This document shows positions 54,367 through 64,000 of a stretch of DNA of 64,000 nucleotides, in pieces. The stretch spans positions 1 to 64,000 of the forward strand of contig NZ_JYFE01000081.1 of NCBI RefSeq assembly GCF_000877395.1. Direction: 5' to 3'. The translations under genes and the position numbers were made by a program. This DNA is from Jannaschia aquimarina (GTDB lineage: Bacteria > Pseudomonadota > Alphaproteobacteria > Rhodobacterales > Rhodobacteraceae). The notes under the pieces are model-generated. The model had not been told where the DNA came from, did not search any database, and worked only from the letters and a program-made list of their open reading frames with translations. Position 1 is the first letter of the stretch, and every line of letters begins with the position of its first letter.

Positions 54367-54912
54367 ATGGACGGATCGCTGGATCTCGCGACGCGCGACG
54401 GACTGCCGGAGGCCCTACGCGTCCTGCTGGCCGAGATGCCGCGTTCGGGCTGGCAGGATCATCCGGAATACGGGCCGCTGACGCAGTTCTGGCTGGAGCG
54501 GCACCTCAACTTCCGCCGCTTGCTGGATCTGCTGCAAGGCGATCTCACGGCGCGCGTCGATGGCAAGCTGGATCCGCGCGACCACGCCGCGCGGCTGTCG
54601 CGGCTGGGCGGCATGTTCCTGGGCGAATTGCAGCAGCATCACACGATCGAGGATCAGGTCTACTTCCCCAAGCTTGCCGCCCATGCGCCCGAGCTGGCCC
54701 GGGGGTTCGAGCTGCTGGACGCCGATCATCACGCGCTCCACGAGGAACTGGAGGGCTTTGCCACCGAGGCCAATGCCGTCCTGCGCGGAGAAGCTGCCGC
54801 CCCGCTGGAGGCGCGGGTGGCGCAGATGCACCGCTTCCTCGACCGACACCTGACCGACGAGGAAGAGATCGTCGTCCCGGTGATCCTGAAAGTGGGCGAG
54901 GGTCACCTCTGA
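54367..54912 (+). CDS. Hemerythrin-domain protein
   Basis: 181 residues forming one four-helix bundle. Candidate di-iron ligands: H46 (FWLERHLNF), H91/H92 and E95 (QQHHTIEDQ), H121-H125 (DADHHALHEE), H161 and E165/E166 (DRHLTDEEE). These fit the H...HxxxE...H...HxxxD/E order. Could sense or detoxify oxygen or nitric oxide, or store iron. The frame is open to 54274 directly behind array C, but the ATG at 54367 is preferred (GGGCAGGAGGACGGGCC upstream). Downstream of repeat array C. Confidence 0.88.
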   Translation: MDGSLDLATRDGLPEALRVLLAEMPRSGWQDHPEYGPLTQFWLERHLNFRRLLDLLQGDLTARVDGKLDPRDHAARLSRLGGMFLGELQQHHTIEDQVYFPKLAAHAPELARGFELLDADHHALHEELEGFATEANAVLRGEAAAPLEARVAQMHRFLDRHLTDEEEIVVPVILKVGEGHL

Positions 54913-54996
54913 CCCCAAGCCGGGGGCGGCTTGGGCCCGCCCCTCGGCATTCCGGGAAGGCGTGCTAGATCACGACCGAACGCAAAGGAGGCGGGT

Positions 54997-55272
54997 ATGG
55001 AAGCATTCTTCGAAGGGCTGGGCCTCGCGGCGCTGATCGTGCTGGCGCTGGTGGGCCTGGGCGTGGGCGGCGTGATCGGGCTGATCACCGGCCGCAAGGT
55101 GGCCGTCTACGCCCTGATCGGCGCGGTGGCGGCGATGGCGACCCCGTTCCTGCTGGCCGCGCTGGGCGTCACGGTGCTGGCCGCCGGGGGCATCCTGCTG
55201 GTTGCGGCGGTCGGGGCCGTGGGCGCGGCGGTGATCGTGGGGATCGTGCGGGCGGTGTCGCGGAAGGGGTGA
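54997..55272 (+). CDS. Glycine-rich small membrane protein
   Basis: 91 residues with two or three hydrophobic segments (LGLAALIVLALVGLGVGGVI; VYALIGAVAAMATPFLLAAL; LAAGGILLVAAVGAVGAAVI) and a basic end. AAAGGAGGCGGGT precedes the ATG at 54997, a near-perfect ribosome site. Family not recognised. It follows the hemerythrin gene by 84 nt on the same strand. Confidence 0.75.
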   Translation: MEAFFEGLGLAALIVLALVGLGVGGVIGLITGRKVAVYALIGAVAAMATPFLLAALGVTVLAAGGILLVAAVGAVGAAVIVGIVRAVSRKG

Positions 55273-55328
55273 GACGATGTCCCCGAGGCCAAGAGCCCCG
55301 GGCGTGCGGTCTTGCCTTCGTCGTGCGA

Positions 55329-55511
55329 TCAGGCCGTCGCGTGGCCCTTGGGGCCTGCGATGAACCAGGCGATGACGCCCAGGACGGGGAATATCAGGAT
55401 GCCCAGCGTCCAGAGGACCTTCGCCATGGTCGAGGCGCCGGACGTGACCACGTGGTAGATCGCGTAGATGTTGAGCGCGAGGACCAGCAGGCCGATGATG
55501 CCATATTCCAT
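55329..55511 (-). CDS. PLDc_N domain membrane protein, 60 aa
   Basis: Two hydrophobic helices separated by TSGASTMAKVLWTLGILIFP then VLGVIAWFIAGP, which is the PLDc_N (cardiolipin synthase N-terminal) signature standing alone without the phospholipase D domain. AAGGAG precedes the ATG by a few bases, but that site is buried in a hairpin (55514-55540). Function unknown. Confidence 0.88.
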   Translation of the reverse strand: MEYGIIGLLVLALNIYAIYHVVTSGASTMAKVLWTLGILIFPVLGVIAWFIAGPKGHATA

Positions 55512-55513
55512 GG

Positions 55514-55540
55514 GTTTCTCCTTGTGACTGAGGGAGAAAC
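55514..55540 (-). promoter_or_regulatory. Hairpin covering the ribosome site of the PLDc_N gene
   Basis: On the minus strand GTTTCTCC pairs with GGAGAAAC across an 11-nt loop. The 3' arm contains the GGAG of the only Shine-Dalgarno sequence, 2 nt before the ATG. Eight A/U-rich pairs of this kind can act as a heat- or ligand-opened switch. Predicted by eye only. Confidence 0.5.
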
Positions 55541-55633
55541 GAGGGGGTGTGGGGGATGGTTCCGGAGTGGTGGAGGCGGGAATAGGAACGAACGCTTGCC
55601 CGATGGGACGTCAGCGGGCTAGCGTTTGCGCCG

Positions 55634-55876
55634 ATGCCGACTGTGTTTCGCCATGATGGCTTCCGGTTCTTCTTCTATTCGAATGAAGGCGATCCGAGAG
55701 AGCCGGTTCATATCCACGTGATGGGGCAGGGCGGTGAGGTTAAGTTCTGGCTGATGCCGGATGTGACTGTTGCGCGTTCCGATGGTTTGGACGCGCGGAC
55801 GTTGCGGCGGCTGGCCAAGGTGGTCGCAGAACACGCGAACGAGATCGAAAGGGCTTGGGATGAGCATTTCCGCTGA
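55634..55876 (+). CDS. DUF4160 protein
   Basis: 80 residues. GFRFFFYSNEGDPREPVHIH then VMGQGGEVKFWLMPD is the DUF4160 core, rich in conserved Phe, His and Glu. The family is usually encoded next to DUF2442, as here, and the pair is often listed as a putative toxin-antitoxin module without proof. The DUF2442 start overlaps its end by 17 nt. Confidence 0.92.
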   Translation: MPTVFRHDGFRFFFYSNEGDPREPVHIHVMGQGGEVKFWLMPDVTVARSDGLDARTLRRLAKVVAEHANEIERAWDEHFR

Positions 55877-56108
55877 GAGCGTGCGGTTCGATCAGGACCA
55901 GATGTGGGTCTCGCTGAGCGATGGCCGTGTACTAGGTGTGCCGCTGGCTTGGTTTCCTCGATTGATGGGGGCGTCGCAGGCGGAGCGGGAGGCCGTGGAG
56001 ATCAGCGCATTCGGGTTGCACTGGGAAGGGCTGGACGAAGATGTGTCAGTGGCAGGGTTGCTTTCGGGGCGTGGGGATGCGGGCGGTATTGGCGGTGAGG
56101 CGGCTTAA
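55860..56108 (+). CDS. DUF2442 protein
   Basis: 82 residues. VRFDQDQMWVSLSDGRVLGV followed by PLAWFPRLMGASQAEREAVE is the DUF2442 pattern; GLHWEGLDEDVSVAGLL closes the domain. Its ATG lies inside the last 17 nt of the DUF4160 gene, so the two are co-translated. Homologues are DNA-binding-like; function unproven. Confidence 0.92.
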   Translation: MSISAESVRFDQDQMWVSLSDGRVLGVPLAWFPRLMGASQAEREAVEISAFGLHWEGLDEDVSVAGLLSGRGDAGGIGGEAA

Positions 56109-56145
56109 GCAGATCTGCTCGTATCATTTAGCGATATTGTCTAGA

Positions 56146-56751
56146 TTATTCCCTGATCGCTTCTAGCATTGCCGACATATGAGCAAGTTCACCCCGCAGC
56201 AAATACTTTAGTTTGTCGGAAGATCCAGGAAACGTGTGAAAGGTCCCTGCCTTCACATCGAAGACTGCAAATTTCATATCAGGATTATATTCGGCCAGCG
56301 CATTCCTCATCATGAGGCCTGCTACCTGTGCCTTCAGCTTGGAGAGCTTCGCTTTCCTCAGGAATAGCTTGATGGCGTATCTGTCGCCATCAATAACTAA
56401 TCCCATTTCTGGGTTGATCGAAACTCTGAATTCAGTCGTGTCGATCGACGCCGTTGGCGGATCGATCCAAGATACCGTGCCTTGCTTCGACCTCCATTTT
56501 AAATAGCAGTCTATCGTTTCCCTAAAGTTTTTCTGCTTCTTCTCGTTCTGCGCGTTGATAAACTCTTCCCAATCAGGCGCGACGCCTGACCGCTCGTAGT
56601 TCCTGAGCTTCTCTCGCACACGCTTATGGTAATCAGTTTTAGCATCGTATGGCGTATTACCCTGCCTCCAAGCTTGCAGAGCAGTAGTCGCTTTCGGCTC
56701 TCCACTCTGCGCGATGAAATCGAGAAACTTTGTAAAGCTGACGCTGATCAT
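56146..56751 (-). CDS. Orphan hypothetical protein in AT-richer DNA
   Basis: 201 residues, soluble, rich in Lys and aromatic residues, with no motif I recognise. It starts MISVSFTKFLDFIAQSGEPK, then has a basic middle (KTDYHKRVREKLRNYERSG) and a C-terminal half of strand/helix character (LVIDGDRYAIKLFLRKAKLS). Base use differs sharply from its neighbours: 27 of 60 bases in 56161-56220 are G or C, and A/T-ending codons are frequent. It adjoins the DUF4160/DUF2442 pair and the uvrB 3' end, suggesting a small acquired island. Confidence 0.72.
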   Translation of the reverse strand: MISVSFTKFLDFIAQSGEPKATTALQAWRQGNTPYDAKTDYHKRVREKLRNYERSGVAPDWEEFINAQNEKKQKNFRETIDCYLKWRSKQGTVSWIDPPTASIDTTEFRVSINPEMGLVIDGDRYAIKLFLRKAKLSKLKAQVAGLMMRNALAEYNPDMKFAVFDVKAGTFHTFPGSSDKLKYLLRGELAHMSAMLEAIRE

Positions 56752-56814
56752 AACGACGGACCTATTTGTTCACGGAACGTCCTGAGAACTTTTGCCGGAT
56801 ATGTCAACGATTCG

Positions 56815-59007
<2,193 letters not shown>

Positions 59008-59177
59008 GGGGCTCTCCGGGAATGAAGGGGAAATGTCGGTGCCCGGCGGGTCAGGGTCAAGGGCGGCGGGACGGGCTGCTGCCATGGCGGGCCGTGACCC
59101 TTTGCCCGCCTGCCTCCCCTTGCCTCGGGCGGGGATGGGCCGCTATCTGGTCCCCGCAACGATCCTACGGAGCCCCA

Positions 59178-59489
59178 ATGCGCGCCCGCATCTTCAAGCC
59201 CGCCAAGACGGCCATGTCCTCCGGCACCGCGAAGACCCGGGACTGGGTGCTGGAATTCGTGCCCGACACGCCTCGCGAGATCGATCCGCTGACCGGCTGG
59301 ACCGGATCGCGGGACACCCAGGCGCAGGTGCGCCTGTCTTTCGAGAGCCGCGAGGAAGCCGAGGACTACGCCAGGGATCGCGGCATCGACTACGTGGTCC
59401 TGCGGCCGCAGAAGCGGAAGACGAACATCCGCGCCGGCGGCTACGGAGAGAACTTCGCCACCAACCGCCGAGGCGCCTGGACGCATTAG
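59178..59489 (+). CDS. NDUFS4-like complex I accessory subunit
   Basis: 103 residues. The ETC_C1_NDUFA4/NDUFS4 family (PF04800) is seen in [20 protein letters not shown], then [20 protein letters not shown] and [20 protein letters not shown]. In alphaproteobacteria and mitochondria it binds the peripheral arm of NADH:quinone oxidoreductase. No nuo operon is in this window. Divergent from uvrB. Confidence 0.93.
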   Translation: MRARIFKPAKTAMSSGTAKTRDWVLEFVPDTPREIDPLTGWTGSRDTQAQVRLSFESREEAEDYARDRGIDYVVLRPQKRKTNIRAGGYGENFATNRRGAWTH

Positions 59490-59732
59490 GGGCCGTTCCG
59501 GGGGCCGCAGGGCCTGTCTGCGGTGGGGTCGGTGCTCTTGCTTCGGAATTGGCCCGCGACGTCCGCATGTCTCTCCTCTCCGGTCATTGCCTGCCGGAGA
59601 TAGGCCAGCGCCGCGGCGTCGGCGGCGGGCCGACGGAAAGACCCGCAACCGAGAATCGTCACGCGGCCGCCCACTTTGTTCCCGTTTTTCAGGCGAGCGA
59701 AGGCACGGACTGGCAGATGACGGGATGAACGG

Positions 59733-60458
59733 ATGACGTGTGCGACTTTCCGGTGGGTCATGGTTCTGCTCGCCGTTCATGCGACACAGGCGATGGGGCA
59801 ATCGCCCGACCGCCTGACACAAATGGAAGACGCGGTATTTGCCGCCGCCCTGGCAACGCCGCGATCGCCGGAAGAGATGGCTCGGGCCCTCGCTCCTGCG
59901 CTTGGCACGCAAGAGATCCGCGACACGTCCGAACTGGCTTTCGAGAACGAGGCCGGGCTCACCTTCGAAGGATGGAACCTGACGATTCAAGAGGATCTGC
60001 CCTACCGGCATCATGACGTGACCTGCACGACGGTGCCGGTCGAGACGGCCAGGCAGGTGTGGGATCTGGACGATCCCTTCGGAGAGGGTTCACCCTACCC
60101 TCCGGCTCTCAATGCGCTGGTCTTTGGAACGCAAGAGACGATCGACTCGCCCGATCTGCAATACGTCACGTCATGCGTTGGCGCCCTGCACCTCGGTCGT
60201 GTCGAACCCGACGTCGATGCGATCAACGCGTGGTACGACCGGCTGAACGAGCGGATCGACGCCATCGGGCTCGATAGTGTTCGAGAATCCCCCGAGACCG
60301 AAGGACTTCCGGCCGGGATACTTCAGGGACGTGGCCGGATTTGCGATGATACGACCTGTATTCTGATCGTCGCGCCTTGGGCGATGTTGTGGGACGATGG
60401 GACGTCCGGCCAGGTCAGCCTCGACGTCTTGACGGTGCAGATCGCACCGAGAAGGTGA
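59733..60458 (+). CDS. Secreted hypothetical protein
   Basis: 241 residues with a signal peptide (TFRWVMVLLAVHATQAMGQ, cleavage near residue 22). The mature part is acidic and soluble with four cysteines (VTCTTV, TSCVGAL, GRICDDTTCIL), which could make two disulfides in the periplasm. No domain recognised. The 243-nt gap upstream shows nothing certain. Confidence 0.7.
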   Translation: MTCATFRWVMVLLAVHATQAMGQSPDRLTQMEDAVFAAALATPRSPEEMARALAPALGTQEIRDTSELAFENEAGLTFEGWNLTIQEDLPYRHHDVTCTTVPVETARQVWDLDDPFGEGSPYPPALNALVFGTQETIDSPDLQYVTSCVGALHLGRVEPDVDAINAWYDRLNERIDAIGLDSVRESPETEGLPAGILQGRGRICDDTTCILIVAPWAMLWDDGTSGQVSLDVLTVQIAPRR

Positions 60459-61156
60459 TCCGTCGCCAGACAGATCGGCCTTCCGGACGACAACGGCTCC
60501 GACTGGATGCTCTCGCCGCTGCACGTCCTCCTCGCAGAGGGCCGGCTGGTCCTCCGCCAAAATCAATTCGTGGCGGGGCTACCCAGTCTTCGGAGGACTG
60601 CGGAATCGTGACCGCCCCCGGCACATTCGCATGGCCCCGACCCTGTCCGGAGAGAGGCCGGCGGTACGGGACCTGCGCCACGCGGCTACCTTGCGCCCGG
60701 ACCTCGGCGGGGGTGTCCCGCCGGGCGGCGCTTGGCATCAATCGCCCTCGAACGCGCAGAGCGCGTGGACGGGTTGGCTAATCGCTTCCAGCCGCGGCCG
60801 CATCGAGCGCTCCGTCTGCGCACCGGTCCCATGGCGTCGGTCGTCCGCACGCCTCAGCGGAGCCGTGTCGACATGCCCGATTTCGCCGTCTTCGCCGACC
60901 GGGCAGACAGCCTCGGCTGGCGCGCCGTGCTGGTTGCGAAACCCCCGCAGCGATCCGGATGGATCCGGATCGCGGGCGGCTCACGAATGCGGAAGGCCGG
61001 CCCGTCACGAAAGCCTGATGGGCTATTGATAGTCCCTCTGTCTCCTCCGTTTCGTTGGCTGGGCGCAGTTCATGCCGCCAAGACTGATCGCGTGTGGATC
61101 GCGCCGGCAACGTCGGTCGATCACGGAGCACTGTCCTCCGACTCCAGCTGGAGAGC

Positions 61157-61186
61157 CCGGTGCAGCAGCGGCTCCTGCTGCACCGG
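61157..61186. other. Perfect 12-bp hairpin
   Basis: CCGGTGCAGCAG and CTGCTGCACCGG pair perfectly around the 6-nt loop CGGCTC. No T-run on either side. It is one of the strongest simple hairpins in the window. Could be a terminator remnant, an RNA element, or the end structure of a decayed mobile element. Confidence 0.6.
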
Positions 61187-61306
61187 CTCGATGCGATCCT
61201 ATACTTCTGCCTCGTGCCAGGCACGAGGGCCCTGCACCACGGTCTTGGCGAACGACTTTGGATCAACCCAACGCTGCGCGTGGGCCGGCCTTACGGATGA
61301 ATTCCT

Positions 61307-61535
61307 AGCGTGCGCCGCAGGGGGAGGACGGCGATGCGAAACGGTTGGTCTGAACACTGCGGACGATCGGTTCTCCCGCCAGGATCTCGACGGCCGTCTG
61401 GCCCGGGCATTCCACCTCCGACATTGCGGCACGCGACAGGCGCCCGCTCTCGATCACACGGTCGCGGGTGACGCAGGTTCTGCCAAGCCGCCCGGACAGG
61501 ATGCTGGGGTACTGGGAGGCATCCGGGACTTCGTT
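61307..61535 (-). pseudogene. Coding-like fragment without a start
   Basis: Reading the minus strand after a TGA gives about 75 residues to a TAG at 61305-61307. They include ILSGRLGRTCVTRDRVIESG, then AAMSEVECPGQTAVEILAGE and PIVRSVQTNRFA. Third codon positions are mostly G or C, as in real genes here, but there is no good start codon. A further in-frame-looking piece on the same strand (HAQRWVDPKSFAKTVVQGPR, about 61230-61290) is broken by TAG. I read this as the tail of a decayed gene; family unknown. Confidence 0.4.
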
Positions 61536-61767
61536 TCATCAAGTGATTTCCCTTAACGCATTCGGGGGCATTTGGGAGATCACTTTGCGAAAGCACGAGG
61601 CCAACATCGCGCCGCGCTGTCCAGCCCGGGATCGGAGGCGGCGTGCCCTCGACTGCCCAGCCGTCGCTTGCTCCCGGAAAGGCAGCACAATAGACCCAAC
61701 CGTGCAAACGGCAAAGGCGCCGGCCGATCTGCGCTGCCCGGGCCGGACAGATGGGGACGATGTACAG

Positions 61768-62451
61768 ATGAGCGATCCAGATGCCGGACGATTCGCGCTA
61801 CGGGGCGTCAAACTCAGCATCCCGCGTGCGCTGTTATCGGAACGGATGCTGGAAGCGTTTCAGTCCGGCAAGTACGAGGCGCTTGAAGCGCGCTACCTCC
61901 ATTGCTTCCTGCGGGATGGCGACCGCCTTCTCGAACTGGGCGGTGGCGTCGGCTACCTGTCAGCGCTCGCCGGAAAGACGGTCAATCTCGATGCGTGCTG
62001 CGTCGTCGAAGCCAACCCGGTCCTGTGCGAGACGATCCGCGATACCCATCGGAGAAACGGCTTTGACTATGAGGTCATCAACGCCCTTGCCTGTCCGCCC
62101 AGCGACGACGATGCCGAGACGGCTGCATTCTACTTGCGCAAGAATTTCTGGGGATCGTCGCTCGACGGCTCCGCGGCCTACGAAAAGAAGATAGAAATCG
62201 CCAAGCTCGATCTGCAGAAGCTCATCGACCGGTTCGCACCAACCGTGATCATCTGCGACATTGAAGGAGCGGAAGTCGACCTCGTGCCGGCGACGGATTT
62301 TCGCGGCGTCGAGCGCCTCTATTTCGAGCTGCACAAGTCGCAGACCGGGAAAGAGGGGATCGCGCGGTTGTTCAAAGCCCTTCACGCGCAGGGCTTTGGC
62401 TACGATCCCGACAACTCCGTCGGCGCGGTTGTGCTCTTTGAACGGCTGTAG
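61768..62451 (+). CDS. FkbM-family SAM-dependent methyltransferase
   Basis: 227 residues. LLELGGGVGYLSALAGKTVN is the SAM-binding motif I, CVVEANPVLCETIRDTHRRN follows, and PTVIICDIEGAEVDLVPATD is the FkbM signature with the acidic catalytic region. Such enzymes O-methylate sugars in polysaccharides or natural products. It precedes a glycosyltransferase by 44 nt, fitting a surface-glycan locus. The start ATG at 61768 begins the conserved part; the frame is open upstream. Confidence 0.88.
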   Translation: MSDPDAGRFALRGVKLSIPRALLSERMLEAFQSGKYEALEARYLHCFLRDGDRLLELGGGVGYLSALAGKTVNLDACCVVEANPVLCETIRDTHRRNGFDYEVINALACPPSDDDAETAAFYLRKNFWGSSLDGSAAYEKKIEIAKLDLQKLIDRFAPTVIICDIEGAEVDLVPATDFRGVERLYFELHKSQTGKEGIARLFKALHAQGFGYDPDNSVGAVVLFERL

Positions 62452-62495
62452 CTGGTCCGGGGCGATACGGGTCTAGGCAAAACTGGAGAACTGGA

Positions 62496-64000
62496 ATGGG
62501 TTCTGACGATCGGACGCCTGGGAAGTTGACCGCTATCGTGCCGGTCAGGCTCGGGGCGAGCGTCTTCGAAGGCGAGGCGCGGTTCAGGTCGATTGTGAGC
62601 AATGTTCCCAAGGACACCTTCGACGTGCTCGTCGTCGATTTCGGCAGCAGCGCCGAGGAAGCCGGTCGCATCAACGAGATCTGCGATGGCATCGAGGGCG
62701 TCCATGTCGTCCGGGTCGAGGCCGAAGACCGGGCATTTTCGATCGGTGAGGCGCGGGACATCGGCGTACAGCACGCCCGGACCGATATCGTCATGTTTCA
62801 CGATATCGATTTTACCGCGCCGCCGGAGATGTATCGCAAGATCCATGCCGAAGCCTATGGCCGACGCATGGACGTCAACGCCTACGACTTCTTCTGCGTG
62901 CCCGTTCTATTCCTCAGCGAGGCGGGCACCGAGACCTGGCGCGAGGAGCACGACACCCTTCAGGCGGACGAATTGATCTACGGCTGGCACGCACGGGTCA
63001 TCGAAGGGGCCCATGGCTTCGTCGACTCGATCGCCTACGGCAGCTCAGCGATCGTGGCGAACCGCCACACGTATCTCGCTCAGGGCGGGCACAATCGGCA
63101 GTTCTACGGCCATGGGGCCGAAGATTACGACCTTCTACACCGCCTTGCGGATACTTGCCGAAAGGGGCCCCGCACTGCGCGCTACTACGAGGACCGAAAG
63201 TCCAACAACATAACCGAATATGCTGGTTTCCGGCCGTACTTCGCACTCTACGGGATCGATGTCTTTCAACGCGGTGTATTCTTCGTCCACCTTAACCATC
63301 CCCGCCGCCGGATCCCCGACTATTTCCAGTCACGGCGTAACTTCGAGATTCTGCGCAACGTCATGGTGCAGTTCGATCGGTCCGGGTATCGGCCGGACCC
63401 TCTCGAAGATGTCCAGAGCGATGAGCGGACGTTGCTGCTGGTCGAGCCCGACAGCCGAAGCGATCGTGCGATGCGGTTCGCCAAGCCGGACATGGGTCGG
63501 ATCCACCGCGTGCCGGAGGCCCGGTTCACAGACGTCGACGGAGTGCTGCGCTACGTTGACGACCATGCGATCACGCGGATCGGCTTCCTTAATCCCTACG
63601 GCAACCGGCTAAGGCGGCATATCTATGAGGGCGTCCGCGCGCGCGGCCTCCCGCTCTGGACCTTCGATCGTGGCGCACTTCCCGACAGCTGGTTCTTCGA
63701 TCCGGGCGGCTTCAACGCCGACAGCGCGACATACCACGTCCCAAATCGCCCCGCCGAGCTGACCCCGGAGGAGCGCCTCAAGATCGATCGCTATGTGCGT
63801 GACCTCAGGATCAGCGGCGCGACGCTCGAAAGCAACGGAAGCCGGAAAGGTCCCGAATACTGGCGCCAAGTGCTCGGTCTCGGCAATCGCAATGTTATCT
63901 TCATTCCGCTCCAACGACCCAATGACACAGTGATCCGGTTTTTCGCGGGCGATGTCGGCCGGGTCGAGACCTTCGCCTCATGGATAGACAGCCTGTCAGA
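62496..64000 (+). CDS. Two-domain glycosyltransferase, cut by the window end
   Basis: Open from ATG 62496 (TGGAGAACTGG upstream) to the last base, at least 501 residues. Residues 10-240 form a GT-A domain related to galactosyl/chondroitin-type polymerases: LTAIVPVRLGA, IVMFHDIDFTAPPEMY (DxD-like) and FYGHGAEDYDLLHRLA (the G.GxED acceptor motif). A second domain from about residue 310 holds GNRNVIFIPLQRPNDTVIRF, resembling the capsule-polysaccharide KpsC/LipB phosphate-nucleotide region. Probably makes a repeating surface glycan. The C-terminus lies outside. Confidence 0.82.
   Translation, partial: MGSDDRTPGKLTAIVPVRLGASVFEGEARFRSIVSNVPKDTFDVLVVDFGSSAEEAGRINEICDGIEGVHVVRVEAEDRAFSIGEARDIGVQHARTDIVMFHDIDFTAPPEMYRKIHAEAYGRRMDVNAYDFFCVPVLFLSEAGTETWREEHDTLQADELIYGWHARVIEGAHGFVDSIAYGSSAIVANRHTYLAQGGHNRQFYGHGAEDYDLLHRLADTCRKGPRTARYYEDRKSNNITEYAGFRPYFALYGIDVFQRGVFFVHLNHPRRRIPDYFQSRRNFEILRNVMVQFDRSGYRPDPLEDVQSDERTLLLVEPDSRSDRAMRFAKPDMGRIHRVPEARFTDVDGVLRYVDDHAITRIGFLNPYGNRLRRHIYEGVRARGLPLWTFDRGALPDSWFFDPGGFNADSATYHVPNRPAELTPEERLKIDRYVRDLRISGATLESNGSRKGPEYWRQVLGLGNRNVIFIPLQRPNDTVIRFFAGDVGRVETFASWIDSLS

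Larger units (their letters stand above)
60459..61767. other. 1.3-kb stretch without a convincing intact gene
   Basis: Long frames exist on both strands but none combines a ribosome site, coherent codon use and recognisable sequence. The stretch separates ordinary core genes from a surface-polysaccharide locus. It contains a 12-bp hairpin (61157-61186) and a coding-like minus-strand fragment (61307-61535), so decayed genes are likely. Identity unknown. Confidence 0.55.

Overview
This is a GC-rich, densely packed chromosomal window from an alphaproteobacterium, most likely a member of the Rhodobacteraceae/Roseobacter group. The assignment rests on gene content that is typical of that group: a B12-dependent ribonucleotide reductase, a GcvT-domain dimethylglycine-dehydrogenase-like protein, FYDLN-acid, DUF1489, DUF427, DUF5665, DUF938 and NDUFS4-like proteins, the succinylase DAP pathway, and an intergenic repeat with a GGAGTATTTTT core that I recall from this order. 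No phage, plasmid or CRISPR locus is visible. Most of the window is ordinary core genome.

Layout. 0-9.7 kb: murJ, a rhomboid-fold protein lacking its catalytic residues, trpS, a LysR regulator, a small secreted peptide, dapE with a small partner gene, a glutamate-receptor-like channel, a GlsB-type membrane protein and a cation/proton antiporter. 9.7-20 kb: rtcB-like ligase, a SUKH protein, dapD, a YdcZ transporter, a thiol-disulfide protein, threonine dehydratase, a LOG protein, a phytase-like/mepA/MFS operon and an SDR. 20-31 kb: thioesterase, yggT, a decayed formylglycine-enzyme gene, a class IV aminotransferase, an MFS pump, nrdJ, and the large DMGDH-like gene. 31-43 kb: tRNA-Ala(GGC), FYDLN protein, a YgjP peptidase, a GntR regulator, tandem TerB-like proteins, lpd, MAPEG, an L,D-transpeptidase, a DUF5872/SAP-repeat gene pair, an MFS pump and an FrhB-type flavoprotein. 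43-54 kb: ABC exporter plus glycosyltransferase, sulfotransferase-like protein, a catalytically complete rhomboid, ettA, nadD, an EamA permease, and a tightly overlapped dacB-trmL-DUF5665-DUF427 run. 54-64 kb: hemerythrin, small membrane proteins, a DUF4160/DUF2442 pair beside an AT-richer orphan gene, uvrB, an NDUFS4 homologue, a 1.3-kb stretch without a convincing gene, and the start of a surface-polysaccharide locus (FkbM methyltransferase, two-domain glycosyltransferase cut by the window end).

Functional themes. Envelope biogenesis is prominent: lipid II flippase, DAP synthesis, murein endopeptidase, PBP4, L,D-transpeptidase, ABC exporter with glycosyltransferase, and a capsule/LPS-like locus. 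The most unexplained signal is a set of three dispersed arrays of an 11-bp unit (GTGCAC alternating with a run of C or G). They lie upstream of murJ, directly upstream of lpd, and upstream of the hemerythrin gene. Two of them share a 27-nt identical core although they are 17 kb apart. Other notable items are the iGluR-like channel, the pseudo-rhomboid, the DUF5872/SAP gene pair, and a hairpin that buries a ribosome binding site.
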